From the NCBI GenBank assembly GCA_029945445.1, contig JAQSCO010000045.1:53092-117091 (forward strand): DNA of 64,000 bases, written 5' to 3'. Origin of the DNA: Lacunisphaera sp. (GTDB taxonomy: Bacteria > Verrucomicrobiota > Verrucomicrobiia > Opitutales > Opitutaceae). Below the pieces are notes generated by a model that ran no database searches, had not been told where the DNA came from, and was given only the letters and a program-made list of their open reading frames with translations. Below are positions 34,617 to 43,852 of the stretch, piece by piece. The number at the start of each line of letters is the position of its first letter. The stretch's first letter is position 1. The translations under genes and the position numbers were made by a program.

Positions 34617-36305
34617 TCACTTGCCTGTGGTCAGGCGGCGCGCGCGGGCGACGGCCGACTCGATGTCGGCCGCGACATTGTCCCGGCCGAGCACGTCGAA
34701 AAACCCGGCCTTCTCCATCATGAAATACGGCTGCGTGTGCGGGCCGCTCAGCACAAGGTGCTTGCCGCGGCGCGCCAGCTTGGTGTGCAGGTTCTCGACG
34801 CGGTTGAGCGCCGTGGCGTCCATCGCCGTCACCGCCGCCAGGTGCAGGATGACCACCGTCGTGTCGCCGCCGCTCCGGCGGATGATGCTCTCCAGTTTCT
34901 CCGCCGAGCCGAACAGCAGCGCGCCGAACACGCGGTAGATCATCACGCCCGGCGGCACGTTGGCCACCGGCTCGTGCCCCTGCCCGCCCGCCGCGGCCTC
35001 CTCGCCCGTCATGGAATGGATCTGCGTCGTGTCGGCCACGCGCTTGATGAAGGTGACCGCCGCGAGCACCATGCCGACCTCCACCGCGACCGTCAGGTCG
35101 AACAGCACGGTCAGGGCGAAGGTCGTCAGGAACACCGCGGCGTCACCCCGCGGCTTCTTGTGCAGCAGGGCGAATTCCTCCCACTCGCCCATGCGGATGG
35201 CCACCACGGCCAGCACGGCGGCGAGCGCGGCCAGCGGCACGCCGCTCGCGAGCGGCGCCGCCACCAGCAGGACGATCAAGAGAAACCCCGCGTGCACGAG
35301 GCCGGCCACCGGCGTGCGCGCGCCGCAGCGGATGTTCGTCGCCGTGCGGGCGAGGACGCCCGTGACGGGCAGGCCGCCGAAGAGCGGCACGACAAAATTT
35401 GCCGCGCCCTGCGCCATGAGTTCCTGGTTTGAGTCATGCCGGTCGTCGATCAGGCCGTCGGCCACCACGGCCGCGAGCAGCGACTCGATGGCGCCGAGGA
35501 GCGCGATGGTGAACGCGGGCCGGATCAGACTGCTGAGATGCCCCAGGTCGATCGCGGGAAAACTGAAAGCCGGCCAGCCCTGCGGGATGCCGCCATATTT
35601 GCTGCCGATGGTCTCGACCGGCAGCTTGAGCACCGCCACCAGCACCGTGCCCACCACCACCGCCACGATCGAACCGGGCACGCGACTCCAGCCTTTCGGC
35701 CAGAGCAGGATGATCGCGAGCGAAAGGCCCGCGACCGCCGAGGTCGCCCACGTCATCGTCGGCAGCGCGCCAGCCAGCGTGCCCATTTTTTGCAGGAACT
35801 CCGCGGGCTCGGCCGCCCCCAGTTGCAGCCCGAGCAGCGCCCGGATTTGCGTCGAAAGGATCGTGATCGCGATGCCGCAAGTGAAACCGACCGTCACCGG
35901 GTGCGGCACGAACTTGATGAGGCTGCCCAGCCGCAACGCGCCCATCACGAAGAGAATGACGCCCGCCATCATCGTGCACAGCAGCAGGTCGGCCAGGCCG
36001 AACTTCGCCGCCATGAGGGCGATCAGGCCGACGAACGCGCCGGCCGGCCCGCCGATCTGCACGCGCGAGCCACCCAGCGCCGAGACCAGGAACCCGCCGA
36101 TGATGCCCGAATAGAGCCCGGCCTGCGGGGTCACCCCCGACGCGATGCCGAGCCCGATGCAGAGCGACAACGCAACAATGCCTACGGTCAGCCCCGCGCC
36201 GAGGTCGGCGAAGAACTTGTCCCGCGAATAATCCCGGAGCGCCTCGAGCAGCCGCGGCCGGAACCGCATGACCTGCTGGGAAAAAGGCGCCGTCGTATCA
36301 TGCAT
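34617..36305 (-). CDS. SulP-family anion transporter with STAS domain
   Basis: A 562-residue inner-membrane transporter. About 12 to 14 hydrophobic segments span residues 30-420, with the SulP signature LGLGIASGVTPQAGLYSGIIGG written here as CIGLGIASGVTPQAGLYS. The cytosolic STAS domain (about 445-555) has VVILHLAAVTAMDATALNRV. Family members carry sulfate, bicarbonate or dicarboxylates; the substrate is not deducible. The start could be 36305 or the ATG 12 codons in. GTATACTAT occurs upstream (about 36345) and also in the inverted repeat after the gene. Confidence 0.92.
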   Translation of the reverse strand: MHDTTAPFSQQVMRFRPRLLEALRDYSRDKFFADLGAGLTVGIVALSLCIGLGIASGVTPQAGLYSGIIGGFLVSALGGSRVQIGGPAGAFVGLIALMAAKFGLADLLLCTMMAGVILFVMGALRLGSLIKFVPHPVTVGFTCGIAITILSTQIRALLGLQLGAAEPAEFLQKMGTLAGALPTMTWATSAVAGLSLAIILLWPKGWSRVPGSIVAVVVGTVLVAVLKLPVETIGSKYGGIPQGWPAFSFPAIDLGHLSSLIRPAFTIALLGAIESLLAAVVADGLIDDRHDSNQELMAQGAANFVVPLFGGLPVTGVLARTATNIRCGARTPVAGLVHAGFLLIVLLVAAPLASGVPLAALAAVLAVVAIRMGEWEEFALLHKKPRGDAAVFLTTFALTVLFDLTVAVEVGMVLAAVTFIKRVADTTQIHSMTGEEAAAGGQGHEPVANVPPGVMIYRVFGALLFGSAEKLESIIRRSGGDTTVVILHLAAVTAMDATALNRVENLHTKLARRGKHLVLSGPHTQPYFMMEKAGFFDVLGRDNVAADIESAVARARRLTTGK

Positions 36306-36395
36306 TCATGGAGCATGGCGACGCGCGCCGGGACTGGCAAGGGGGTATACTATGCACCGATTGCCAACAGCAACGCACCCACCCGCATAAGCGAC

Positions 36396-36995
36396 TCACG
36401 AAGCCCGCCAGGTGAACGCGTGGCAGAGCGCCACGGCCGCGGCGTCCGACTCGTCAAGCGCCAGCGTGCGCCCGTGACCGAGCAGCCCCATGACCGTGCG
36501 CGCGACCTGCTCCTTGCTGGCGTGGCCGCGGCCGACGACCGCCTGCTTCACCCGCAGCGGCGCGTATTCGAAGACCTCGCGCGACTGCAGCGCCACCGCG
36601 GCGATGGCCGCACCGCGCGCCGCGCCGAGGATCTGCGCCGTCTGGAAGTTCTGCACGTAGATCGTCTGCTCCAGCGCCACGTGGTCCGGGGCAAAATCCG
36701 CCACGAACGCCGCCACCGCACGGTGGATCTCACCGAGGCAGTGCGCCATCGAGAGTTTCGCCGCGATCTTCACCGTCTGGCAGCGCAGCAGCACCGGCGG
36801 GCGGCCGGGCGCAAACTCGATCAGGGCCAAGCCGGTGCCGCGCAGGCTCGGGTCGATGCCCAGCACCCGCCCGGAAAACGCCGGCCGCGAGAGCGTCGGA
36901 GCGTCGGGCCATGATTTGGGCGCGAGCTTCCCCTCGAGTTTCGCCTTCCACATCTGCCGGACGGATGATGTCGCCATAAGGGTGGAGGATCGCAT
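36396..36995 (-). CDS. ruvC: Holliday junction resolvase RuvC
   Basis: A 199-residue endonuclease resolving Holliday junctions during recombination. All four acidic catalytic residues are visible: Asp48 ([11 protein letters not shown]), Glu109 (VALEQTIY), Asp181 and Asp184 ([15 protein letters not shown]). About 42 residues precede the usual family start. An internal ATG at 36977 would shorten this to about 36, and neither start has a clear ribosome site. Convergent arrangement with nothing; divergent from the TPR gene at 37109. Confidence 0.93.
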   Translation of the reverse strand: MRSSTLMATSSVRQMWKAKLEGKLAPKSWPDAPTLSRPAFSGRVLGIDPSLRGTGLALIEFAPGRPPVLLRCQTVKIAAKLSMAHCLGEIHRAVAAFVADFAPDHVALEQTIYVQNFQTAQILGAARGAAIAAVALQSREVFEYAPLRVKQAVVGRGHASKEQVARTVMGLLGHGRTLALDESDAAAVALCHAFTWRAS

Positions 36996-37108
36996 ACACG
37001 CAACCCGCGGAAAGAAGAAGCGGAATGTTCCGCGTCACAGTGCCAGTTGTTCCAGCTTGTGAAATCTCCGTTCCTCCCACCACTCTAGGCCGAGCCGGTC
37101 TGCCGCAA

Positions 37109-38929
37109 ATGAAAAAATTCGCCCCGCCTGCAAGCCACCCGGTCCCCGAGCGGACCAAGACCCCCTTCCCGAGTTTACGACAGCTCACTTGGCGGGACCT
37201 GAAGTCGTTTCACTGGCGCCACGCCTGGTGGCATCTGCTGGACCATTGGGATACGCGGCGGGGCCTCCGCCGGTTTGCCTACAGCCTGTTCGCCGGGCTG
37301 GTGCTGCTCGGGGCCCTGGTTCTTTGGGGTTACCCCGAATGGAACAAGCGCAATGCCGTCCGCGTCGCCCGCGCCTGGCTTGCCAGCGGCCATCTGCGTT
37401 ACGCGGCGGAGGCCGCGCAGCGGGCCGCCGAGTTGGCGCCCGAAAATCCCGAACCATGGCAGATCGCCGCCGAGTTGGCCCGGCTCGGCGGACAGAAGGA
37501 CAAAGCCCTCGAATACACGCGGCGGGCGGCGGAACTCGCCCCCACCAATCCCGAGGTGCTCACCGGTTGGGCCGCGGACGCCCTCCGGGCCGACCAAATC
37601 GACGAGGCCTACCGGGCCCTCGACAAAATACCCGTCGAAGCTCAGGCCCAGTCCGCCCACATCCAGCGGCTCAAGGGGGAGATGTCGCGGCGGCAATCGC
37701 GGCTCACCGCGGCCAAGGGATATTTTGAGGCGGCCCAGCGGCTGGAAGGCCCGCTGGCCGTGAATGAAGTGCCATTGGGCCTGATCCTCCTTCAGTCGAC
37801 TGCCCCCACGGTGCGCCAGAGCGGCCTGGAACTTCTGGTCAAGTGGACCGCGGACCGCGAGTGGGGCGCCACGGCACTGCGCACCCTGCTCGCCGATGCC
37901 CTGAGCCGGGACGACCGCCCGGCCCTGCGTAAATGGGCGGATGCGCTCTATCGTCACCCCCGACACCTGCGGGGTGATATCCCGCAGTGCCTGCTGGCCT
38001 TGGCCCGGAGCGATGAGGCGCGGTTAGCCGAGGTTCTCGCACAACTGGAACGCGACCACGCCGTGAGCCCCGCCGCGGCGGTCCAGTTGCTCAGCTGGCT
38101 GAACCAGATCGGCCAGGCGGCCGAGGCGGTGCGGTGGATGAAAACCCTTCCGGCGGCCGCCCTGCACCGTCCCCCCCTGGCCGCAGCCGCGGCAGAATCG
38201 CTGCGCCTCACCGCGGACTGGACGGCCCTGGCGGACTGGACGCGCGACGGCGATTGGGGCCCGGAGGCTGAATTTCTCCGCTGGACCTACGGCCTGCAGG
38301 CCGCCCGTCAGCTCGGTGACGCGAATCGCGCCGACGAACTCTGGCGCACGCTTTTCAGCCACGCGCAATTGGACAGCGCCCACGCCCTGTTCGCCGCCGC
38401 CAACATCTACAGCTGGGGCCTGGTAAAGGAAGCCGAGGCGCTCTGGTGGCGGGTCGGGGAGCAGGAAGGACCCAACGCGATCGAAGCCTTGGGCACGCTG
38501 GCGCGGTATTACCAGACCGGGCGCGACGCCGAAGGGCAATATCGGGTGTTCCGTCAGCTGCACCTCCTGAAACCGACGGACCATGCCATCGGGAACAACT
38601 TCGCCTTTTTCGCCGCGCTCACCGGACGCGATCAATCCCCGGGGGAAAAGGTCGCGCGCGCGAACCTGGCCCGGGAGCCGCAAAACCAGGCCTACGTCGC
38701 GACGCTGGCCTTCACGCTGCTCCAGCTGGGCCGCACGAACGAAGCCGCCAGCCTGCTCAAACCCAAGGCGCGCGAGGCCGCCAATTCGCCGGCCCTTTGC
38801 TTTGCCTACGGGCTCACCCTCGCCCGCAGCGGCCGGCGCGATGAAGCCCGCCAGCTGCTGAAGACGATCCCGCCGGATTCAATTACTTCGCTCGAGCTGC
38901 AATTGATCCGGACCGCCTTGGGCGACTAG
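37109..38929 (+). CDS. Membrane-anchored TPR protein
   Basis: A 606-residue protein with a basic cytosolic N-terminus (1-55), one membrane helix (about 57-80, AYSLFAGLVLLGALVLWGY) and a long outer part of helical TPR-type repeats (about 90-600, for example YAAEAAQRAAELAPENPEPW and ALEYTRRAAELAPTNPEV). Start ATG at 37109 (MKKFAPPASH) is preferred over the frame start at 37025, which lacks any family-like sequence. No enzymatic motif. It probably scaffolds an envelope complex. Its TAG stop overlaps the stop of the convergent surface-protein gene. Confidence 0.82.
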   Translation: MKKFAPPASHPVPERTKTPFPSLRQLTWRDLKSFHWRHAWWHLLDHWDTRRGLRRFAYSLFAGLVLLGALVLWGYPEWNKRNAVRVARAWLASGHLRYAAEAAQRAAELAPENPEPWQIAAELARLGGQKDKALEYTRRAAELAPTNPEVLTGWAADALRADQIDEAYRALDKIPVEAQAQSAHIQRLKGEMSRRQSRLTAAKGYFEAAQRLEGPLAVNEVPLGLILLQSTAPTVRQSGLELLVKWTADREWGATALRTLLADALSRDDRPALRKWADALYRHPRHLRGDIPQCLLALARSDEARLAEVLAQLERDHAVSPAAAVQLLSWLNQIGQAAEAVRWMKTLPAAALHRPPLAAAAAESLRLTADWTALADWTRDGDWGPEAEFLRWTYGLQAARQLGDANRADELWRTLFSHAQLDSAHALFAAANIYSWGLVKEAEALWWRVGEQEGPNAIEALGTLARYYQTGRDAEGQYRVFRQLHLLKPTDHAIGNNFAFFAALTGRDQSPGEKVARANLAREPQNQAYVATLAFTLLQLGRTNEAASLLKPKAREAANSPALCFAYGLTLARSGRRDEARQLLKTIPPDSITSLELQLIRTALGD

Positions 38930-39822
38930 GCCGCCGGCGGCGCACCGGATCGGCGGAAACGCCGCAACACAAACAGGCCAAAGGCCAGCGCCACCGGCAG
39001 GATCGTGCCCACTTCCGGAATCACCCGGCCATCGATGGTAACGCCCGAGCCCACCTGGTAGACCAGCAGGCCGCTGGGGTTGGGCGTATTGGAGCCGCTG
39101 CTGCCCGTTGTGCTGTTCGTGTTCGCGACCACCACATAGATGTAATTCGTGCCGATCACGAATTTGGAGTTGTTCGTGCCGCCGCCCGAGGTGCTGTTGC
39201 CCAAGGTGAAGGCGGAGGTGTTGTTCCAGGCCGAAGTGCCGCTGGCCGACGCCGCCGTGCCGCCGGTGCTGATCGCGCCACTGTTGTTGACGGTCGGCGA
39301 GGAAACCGGATTGACGTAAACGGTATACGCATCGTCCGCAGCAATCGTCATCGAGATCTGGAGGTTATTCGTCACTGTGCCGGTGCCCGTGCCCACAATT
39401 GTGAAGGCCAGCCGGTAGACATAGTAGGCGCTGTTGCTGCCGCTGGTGCCGTTGCCGGGCAGATAGTCGCCGCCGACATTGGCCGTGCCGCCACTGGCCG
39501 CGGTGCTGGCGCCGGGTGCCGTGACCCACTGGGCCGTGCTGGTGTTTGCCACGTAGGCGGGATCAATATAGGCGCTGCTCAGGACATAGGCCGAGCCCGT
39601 GTAGGTGCTTGTGCCCGTATAGTTCGCCCCTCCCACCCGCGCATAGGTGACCGTCCAATTCGGGTCGGCCGCCCCGCCCGCCAGCAAGCCACCGCTGCTG
39701 TTGACGCCGGTGTAGTAGAGGCCGTTGACGTCGGTCACCGATCCCGCAAATGCCGTCACCCCCATGCCCACGCCAAGCGCAGCTAGGAGGGAGAAGCGAA
39801 GGAGGAAGCGGATCATGTTCAC
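38926..39822 (-). CDS. Exported protein with a PEP-CTERM-like sorting tail
   Basis: A 298-residue protein with a signal peptide (1-27, ending AFAG), a Gly/Ser/Thr/Asn-rich low-complexity body with no cysteine, and a C-terminal tripartite signal: IPEVGT, a hydrophobic helix (LPVALAFGLFVL) and RRFRRSG. This is a variant PEP-CTERM/exosortase-type tail (PEV instead of PEP). The protein is probably processed and surface-attached or secreted. The start is GTG at 39822 with an ATG two codons later. The body matches no family I know. Confidence 0.8.
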   Translation of the reverse strand: MNMIRFLLRFSLLAALGVGMGVTAFAGSVTDVNGLYYTGVNSSGGLLAGGAADPNWTVTYARVGGANYTGTSTYTGSAYVLSSAYIDPAYVANTSTAQWVTAPGASTAASGGTANVGGDYLPGNGTSGSNSAYYVYRLAFTIVGTGTGTVTNNLQISMTIAADDAYTVYVNPVSSPTVNNSGAISTGGTAASASGTSAWNNTSAFTLGNSTSGGGTNNSKFVIGTNYIYVVVANTNSTTGSSGSNTPNPSGLLVYQVGSGVTIDGRVIPEVGTILPVALAFGLFVLRRFRRSGAPPAA

Positions 39823-39823
39823 G

Positions 39824-39885
39824 ACCCTAATATAGGGTGTTTATCCTATTATTCAATGGGTAATACCAGTACCCTAATATATTAT
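39824..39885 (-). promoter_or_regulatory. AT-rich palindromic control region of the PEP-CTERM-like gene
   Basis: ACCCTAATATAGGGT (39824-39838), a near-perfect palindrome, covers the ribosome-binding region just before the GTG start. A second ACCCTAATATA copy begins at 39871. The stretch between is unusually AT-rich for this genome. The repeated motif suggests an operator or transcript-level switch; no known regulator site is recognised. Confidence 0.4.
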
Positions 39886-39915
39886 TAGTAATAGGCTAGT
39901 TACAATAATATTGGC

Positions 39916-40662
39916 TCACAGAAAGAGCAATTTAAGCGCCGCCAGGACAGTCAGACCGAGGGCGACAGCTTCGAACATCCGTTGGTTCATCAGCGACGCC
40001 GCATAACGGCCGGCCAGGCAGCCGAGGATCACGGCCGGGGCCAGTTTCAGATTCAGCCACAGGCTGTCATGATTGATCAGCCCGAGGTTTACCATGAACG
40101 GCACCTTGAACCAGTTCAGCAGCAGGAAAAACACGGCGTTCGTGCCGAGGAAACCGAGTTTCGGCAGCCGCATCGCCAGCAAATAGATGGTCATCACGGA
40201 GCCGGCCGCGTTGGCCACCAGCGTCGTGAAACCAGCGAGCAAGCCCGTGCCGGCAGCGACCCACCCCGGAGCGTGAGCGACCGTGTCTTCCGCCGGGGCC
40301 GCCCGCGACTTTCGCCAGAAATGCAGGACGACCAACAAGGCGAGGATCACGCCGATCAGGCGCTTGGTCTGCCCATCGTCGATCCGCCCGAGCGCGAACC
40401 ATCCGAGCACCACGCCCGCGGCCGTCCACGGGAAAAGTTTCCAGAGATGCCGCCACTCCGTGTGCCGCCGGTAAAGCAGCACACCGAACACGTCGCCGAG
40501 GATCAGCAGGGGCAGGATGACGCCCGTGGCCTGGCGCGCCGGCATCGCGTTGGCGAGGAGGCCGACGAACAGGATGCTCACCCCGGGCACGCCGGTCTTC
40601 GCCAGCCCGACCATCACCCCGCCCGCAATCAGCAGGGCCCATTGCCAGGGTTCGAAACTCAT
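39916..40662 (-). CDS. TauE/SafE-family (TSUP) permease
   Basis: A 248-residue inner-membrane protein with about eight hydrophobic segments and the family motifs GLAKTGVPGVSI (N-terminal half) and LLAGFTTLVANAAGSVMTIYLL (C-terminal half). TSUP proteins export or import sulfur-containing and organic anions. The start at 40662 overlaps the recF TGA in ATGA, giving translational coupling with recF. A functional link to recF is not obvious. Confidence 0.9.
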   Translation of the reverse strand: MSFEPWQWALLIAGGVMVGLAKTGVPGVSILFVGLLANAMPARQATGVILPLLILGDVFGVLLYRRHTEWRHLWKLFPWTAAGVVLGWFALGRIDDGQTKRLIGVILALLVVLHFWRKSRAAPAEDTVAHAPGWVAAGTGLLAGFTTLVANAAGSVMTIYLLAMRLPKLGFLGTNAVFFLLLNWFKVPFMVNLGLINHDSLWLNLKLAPAVILGCLAGRYAASLMNQRMFEAVALGLTVLAALKLLFL

Positions 40663-41744
40663 GTCGCCGCAGGCTGGGCGGAAACATTTCCGTTGGCCAC
40701 CTGCAAAACCTGCCAGGCCGCGGCATCCGCCGGTAGACTGGTGCCGGTGGCGATGACCTGCGGCTCGCCGTCGAGCGATGCCCAGAATTTCGCGCGGCGC
40801 GCCGGGTCGAGTTCCCCGAGCACATCGTCGCAGAGCAGCACTGGCGTCACCCCGCCCTTCGCGCGGAAATACGCCGCCTGCGCCAGCCGCAACGCGATGA
40901 CGAGGCACCGCTGCTGGCCCTCGGAAGCAAATTGCTTTGCGGGCCGGCCGTTGAGCAGCAGTTCGAGATCGTCGCGGTGCGGGCCGCGCTCCGTGGACTT
41001 CAGCAGCATGTCGCGTGGACGATTCTTCAGCAGCAGCGCCGCGAAATCCCCGCGCGTGGCTGCCGCGGTATCGGGCGCGTAGACCAACCCGGCGGTCTCG
41101 CCCTCGGGCACGAGCCGCGCGTGGGCGCTGCGGAAGAATTCATTCAACTCGGCCAACCCGGCCGTGCGCTTCGCCACGAGAATGACCGCGTGCGCCGCCA
41201 GCTCGTGCTCGAACGCCTCCAGCGCGCCGGCGTCGCGGCCGCCCTGCTTGAGCAGGATGTTCCGCTCGGCCACGGCGCGCGTGAAGGACTGCAGCGCGAC
41301 CAGATACGACGTGTCCATCGCCGCGAGCGTCAGATCGAGCCAGCGGCGCCGCAGCGAGGGCGCGCCACGCAGGAACTGGTTGTCGTGGGAGGAAAACACC
41401 ACGGTCGGAAATTTTCCGATAAAGTCCGCCAGCCGCGTCACCCGGCCCTGCTCCCACATGACCTCGCGGCCCTCCGCGATGAGCGTGACGGTGATCCGGC
41501 TCTGGGCGAACTGCTCGTGCTCGACCGCGAAGGCCAGGCCGGCTTGCGGCGAGCCGAGCCCGATGAGCGCCCGCGTCTCCGCCCCGCGGAACGACCGCAG
41601 CGCCGTCACGTAGCCGAGCGCCTCGAGAACGTTGGTCTTGCCCTGCGCGTTCGCGCCGCAGAGGAACGTCCGCGACCCCGCCAGCCGGACCTCGGCCAGC
41701 GCGAGATTCCGAAAGCCCTGCAGGGTGACCGAGGTGAAACGCAC
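40659..41744 (-). CDS. recF: DNA replication and repair protein RecF
   Basis: A 361-residue SMC-like ATPase for loading RecA at gaps. Walker A is GANAQGKTN near residue 30, the signature region lies at ASEGQQRCLVIALRLAQAAYF, and Walker B with D-loop is in VLLCDDVLGELDPARR. The start is a GTG at 41744. The usual dnaA/dnaN/gyrB neighbours are absent. Instead it is coupled to a TSUP permease gene. Confidence 0.95.
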   Translation of the reverse strand: MRFTSVTLQGFRNLALAEVRLAGSRTFLCGANAQGKTNVLEALGYVTALRSFRGAETRALIGLGSPQAGLAFAVEHEQFAQSRITVTLIAEGREVMWEQGRVTRLADFIGKFPTVVFSSHDNQFLRGAPSLRRRWLDLTLAAMDTSYLVALQSFTRAVAERNILLKQGGRDAGALEAFEHELAAHAVILVAKRTAGLAELNEFFRSAHARLVPEGETAGLVYAPDTAAATRGDFAALLLKNRPRDMLLKSTERGPHRDDLELLLNGRPAKQFASEGQQRCLVIALRLAQAAYFRAKGGVTPVLLCDDVLGELDPARRAKFWASLDGEPQVIATGTSLPADAAAWQVLQVANGNVSAQPAAT

Positions 41745-41778
41745 GGCCCCCAGTCAGGCAACCGTCCCCGCGCCTGTC

Positions 41779-41792
41779 CATTTGGTTCTTGC
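41779..41792. repeat. 14-bp direct repeat, left copy
   Basis: CATTTGGTTCTTGC, exactly repeated at 43805-43818. The two copies frame the S9-like gene. The left copy is 35 bases upstream of the recF start. Confidence 0.7.
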
Positions 41793-41892
41793 ACCCCGCC
41801 TGTGCGACCCAGTTGTTTCGGCTAGCGGCAGAGCGGGATATCAGCCTAAGATTTTGGGAGAGCCGCACACACACAACCTTGGCACTACGTTT

Positions 41893-43791
41893 ATGAGAAA
41901 CCTCCTCGCTGCCGCTTTGGCGTTGGTTTTATCCACCCTGTCCCTCAGCGCGGAGCCGCTGCCACTGGACCTGTTCCTTAAGGCACCTGAATTCCGCACG
42001 CCCAAGCTTTCGCCTGACGGCCGGTTTTATGCGCTAGTAAGAACGCATGAGGATCTCGAATATTTATCAATCGTAGATCTGGCTACGGCTCAGACCAGAC
42101 CGGTCGTAACTTTCGCCAACCTCAAGCTCGTCAATTATTGGTGGAAAAGCAGCGGAGCCATCTTGTTTCTCGTGGAAGACAACACCGGCCAGCAGGACTT
42201 CCGCTCATTTGATCTGGAGACCAAAAAAACCAACTCGCTGCGGAGATTTAATGCCCAAGGCGGGTTCTTTGTGAATCCCTTGCTCGATGACGAGAAGAAC
42301 ATCCTGGTTTCGACCATTGATGGCTCTGGTTACGATCTGAAAAAAATGGATGTCGGTTCCGGCAAAGTGAAAACCCTGCAGGCCAATGTTGGCTACATAC
42401 AGCGCTGGCTGACCGACCGGAAAGGGCAAATCGTGGCCGGGTTCGGCCGTCTCCAAAATGATAGCTGGTTCATGACGTTCCCGACGGACTCGGGCAAGAG
42501 CTGGCGGCAGATCCTGCTTGGCAATAAAGGACTGCCCGACTTCTGGCCGCTAAACGTGGCGCCAGATCAGCATAGAATCCTTGGCCTCGACTACCTAGCT
42601 GGCGATACCACCAAGGCCGTTCTCTGGAATCCACTGGATGATACAAAGGAAGTCCTGGAGGAATCGGCCGAGGTCGACATGGACTACGATCTCATATGGG
42701 GCGATGACTTTACTCACCCGCGCGCCATTGCCTTCCAGACCGACCGACCCGGCTTCCACTACCTTGACCCGGCTGATCTTGCATTGGCTAAATCCATTGA
42801 TGGAGCCCTGCCGGGCACCGTAAACATCATCGTCAGCGCTTCGGCTGATGAATCCCGACTGATCATCATGAGCTACAGCGACACCCTGCCTGACCGCTAC
42901 CTGCTTCTGGATAGGAAGGCCGGTCGTATTGCCCTTTTGGGTTCCGCTCACTCGCAAATCAACCCTGAGCAAATGGCTACGAGCAAGTATTTCACCTTTA
43001 CGGCCCGCGATGGACTCAAGCTGCACGGTCGAATCACCCTGCCGAAAGAGCTAAAAGCGCCGCATCGCACTGTGTTGCTCGCGGGGACAAGCCTGGACGG
43101 AGAACGCACCAGTTTCGTTTTCCAGCCTTACATGCAGTTGGTTGCGAGCCGAGGCTATGCCACGGTTGAAATCGATCAGAGAGGAACGAAGGGCTATGGG
43201 CTTAAATTCGCCGAGGCGGGCAACCTCCAAATCTCCGGCGCCATGACGGATGATCTGGCCGATGGGCTGCGCTACCTCATTCAGGAAGGTTTGGTTGATC
43301 AGGATCGGATCGCCATTTTGGGGCAATACAAGGGCGGCATAATCGCTCTGCACACCTTGGCGCGTTACCCCGAGATGTTCAAAGTTTGGATCAATTTCTC
43401 CACTCCGATGAAACCCGACTACTGGGGATTCGAAGATGTGACTTTTGGCCGATACACCCCCGAAGAACTCCCGGTTCGCATGGGCGGGAATAAGGCGGGC
43501 AAGGCCTACATCAGTTCACTCGATCCGATGCCACTCCTGAGCAAGGTGCGTGTGCCGTCATTTCACTATTATCCCACGCTGACCAATGAGAGCAGGCTAG
43601 CCTATCACGGTGACCGCGCTGAAAAATATTTCGGCAAGGCCGGGCTGCCCTACTCCTTTATCAAGGGAAGTGAGATACCGCGCCTGTCGGACATCCACGG
43701 CACTTTGGGCCAATTGCAACGCAAGGAAACCGAGCGCGTGTATACCGAGCTGATTACCTTCCTCAATCAGCATCTTGCTGCCCGGAATTAG
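41893..43791 (+). CDS. Exported S9 (prolyl oligopeptidase)-like protein lacking the catalytic serine
   Basis: A 632-residue exported protein. It has a signal peptide (1-20, ending LSLSAEP), a beta-propeller-like N-terminal region (about 25-365, starting at LSPDGRFYALV) and a C-terminal alpha/beta-hydrolase domain (about 370-630). The nucleophile elbow, normally GxSxGG, reads GQYKGG at 477-482, so the serine is Tyr479. The usual catalytic Asp region (HGxxDxxV) reads YPTLTNESRL. His602 in SDIHG remains. It is therefore probably not a peptidase but a binding pseudoenzyme or a decaying gene. The start at 41893 is chosen for the signal peptide. Codon use looks more AT-rich than in the neighbours, and 14-bp direct repeats flank the gene. 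Confidence 0.85.
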   Translation: MRNLLAAALALVLSTLSLSAEPLPLDLFLKAPEFRTPKLSPDGRFYALVRTHEDLEYLSIVDLATAQTRPVVTFANLKLVNYWWKSSGAILFLVEDNTGQQDFRSFDLETKKTNSLRRFNAQGGFFVNPLLDDEKNILVSTIDGSGYDLKKMDVGSGKVKTLQANVGYIQRWLTDRKGQIVAGFGRLQNDSWFMTFPTDSGKSWRQILLGNKGLPDFWPLNVAPDQHRILGLDYLAGDTTKAVLWNPLDDTKEVLEESAEVDMDYDLIWGDDFTHPRAIAFQTDRPGFHYLDPADLALAKSIDGALPGTVNIIVSASADESRLIIMSYSDTLPDRYLLLDRKAGRIALLGSAHSQINPEQMATSKYFTFTARDGLKLHGRITLPKELKAPHRTVLLAGTSLDGERTSFVFQPYMQLVASRGYATVEIDQRGTKGYGLKFAEAGNLQISGAMTDDLADGLRYLIQEGLVDQDRIAILGQYKGGIIALHTLARYPEMFKVWINFSTPMKPDYWGFEDVTFGRYTPEELPVRMGGNKAGKAYISSLDPMPLLSKVRVPSFHYYPTLTNESRLAYHGDRAEKYFGKAGLPYSFIKGSEIPRLSDIHGTLGQLQRKETERVYTELITFLNQHLAARN

Positions 43792-43804
43792 CCCGGCCCC
43801 ATGT

Positions 43805-43818
43805 CATTTGGTTCTTGC
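43805..43818. repeat. 14-bp direct repeat, right copy
   Basis: CATTTGGTTCTTGC, identical to 41779-41792. It lies 14 bases after the S9-like stop and 34 bases before the cyclophilin start. Confidence 0.7.
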
Positions 43819-43852
43819 GGCGTGGCGCGGGGCGGTGCTTTTTGGCCCTTCC

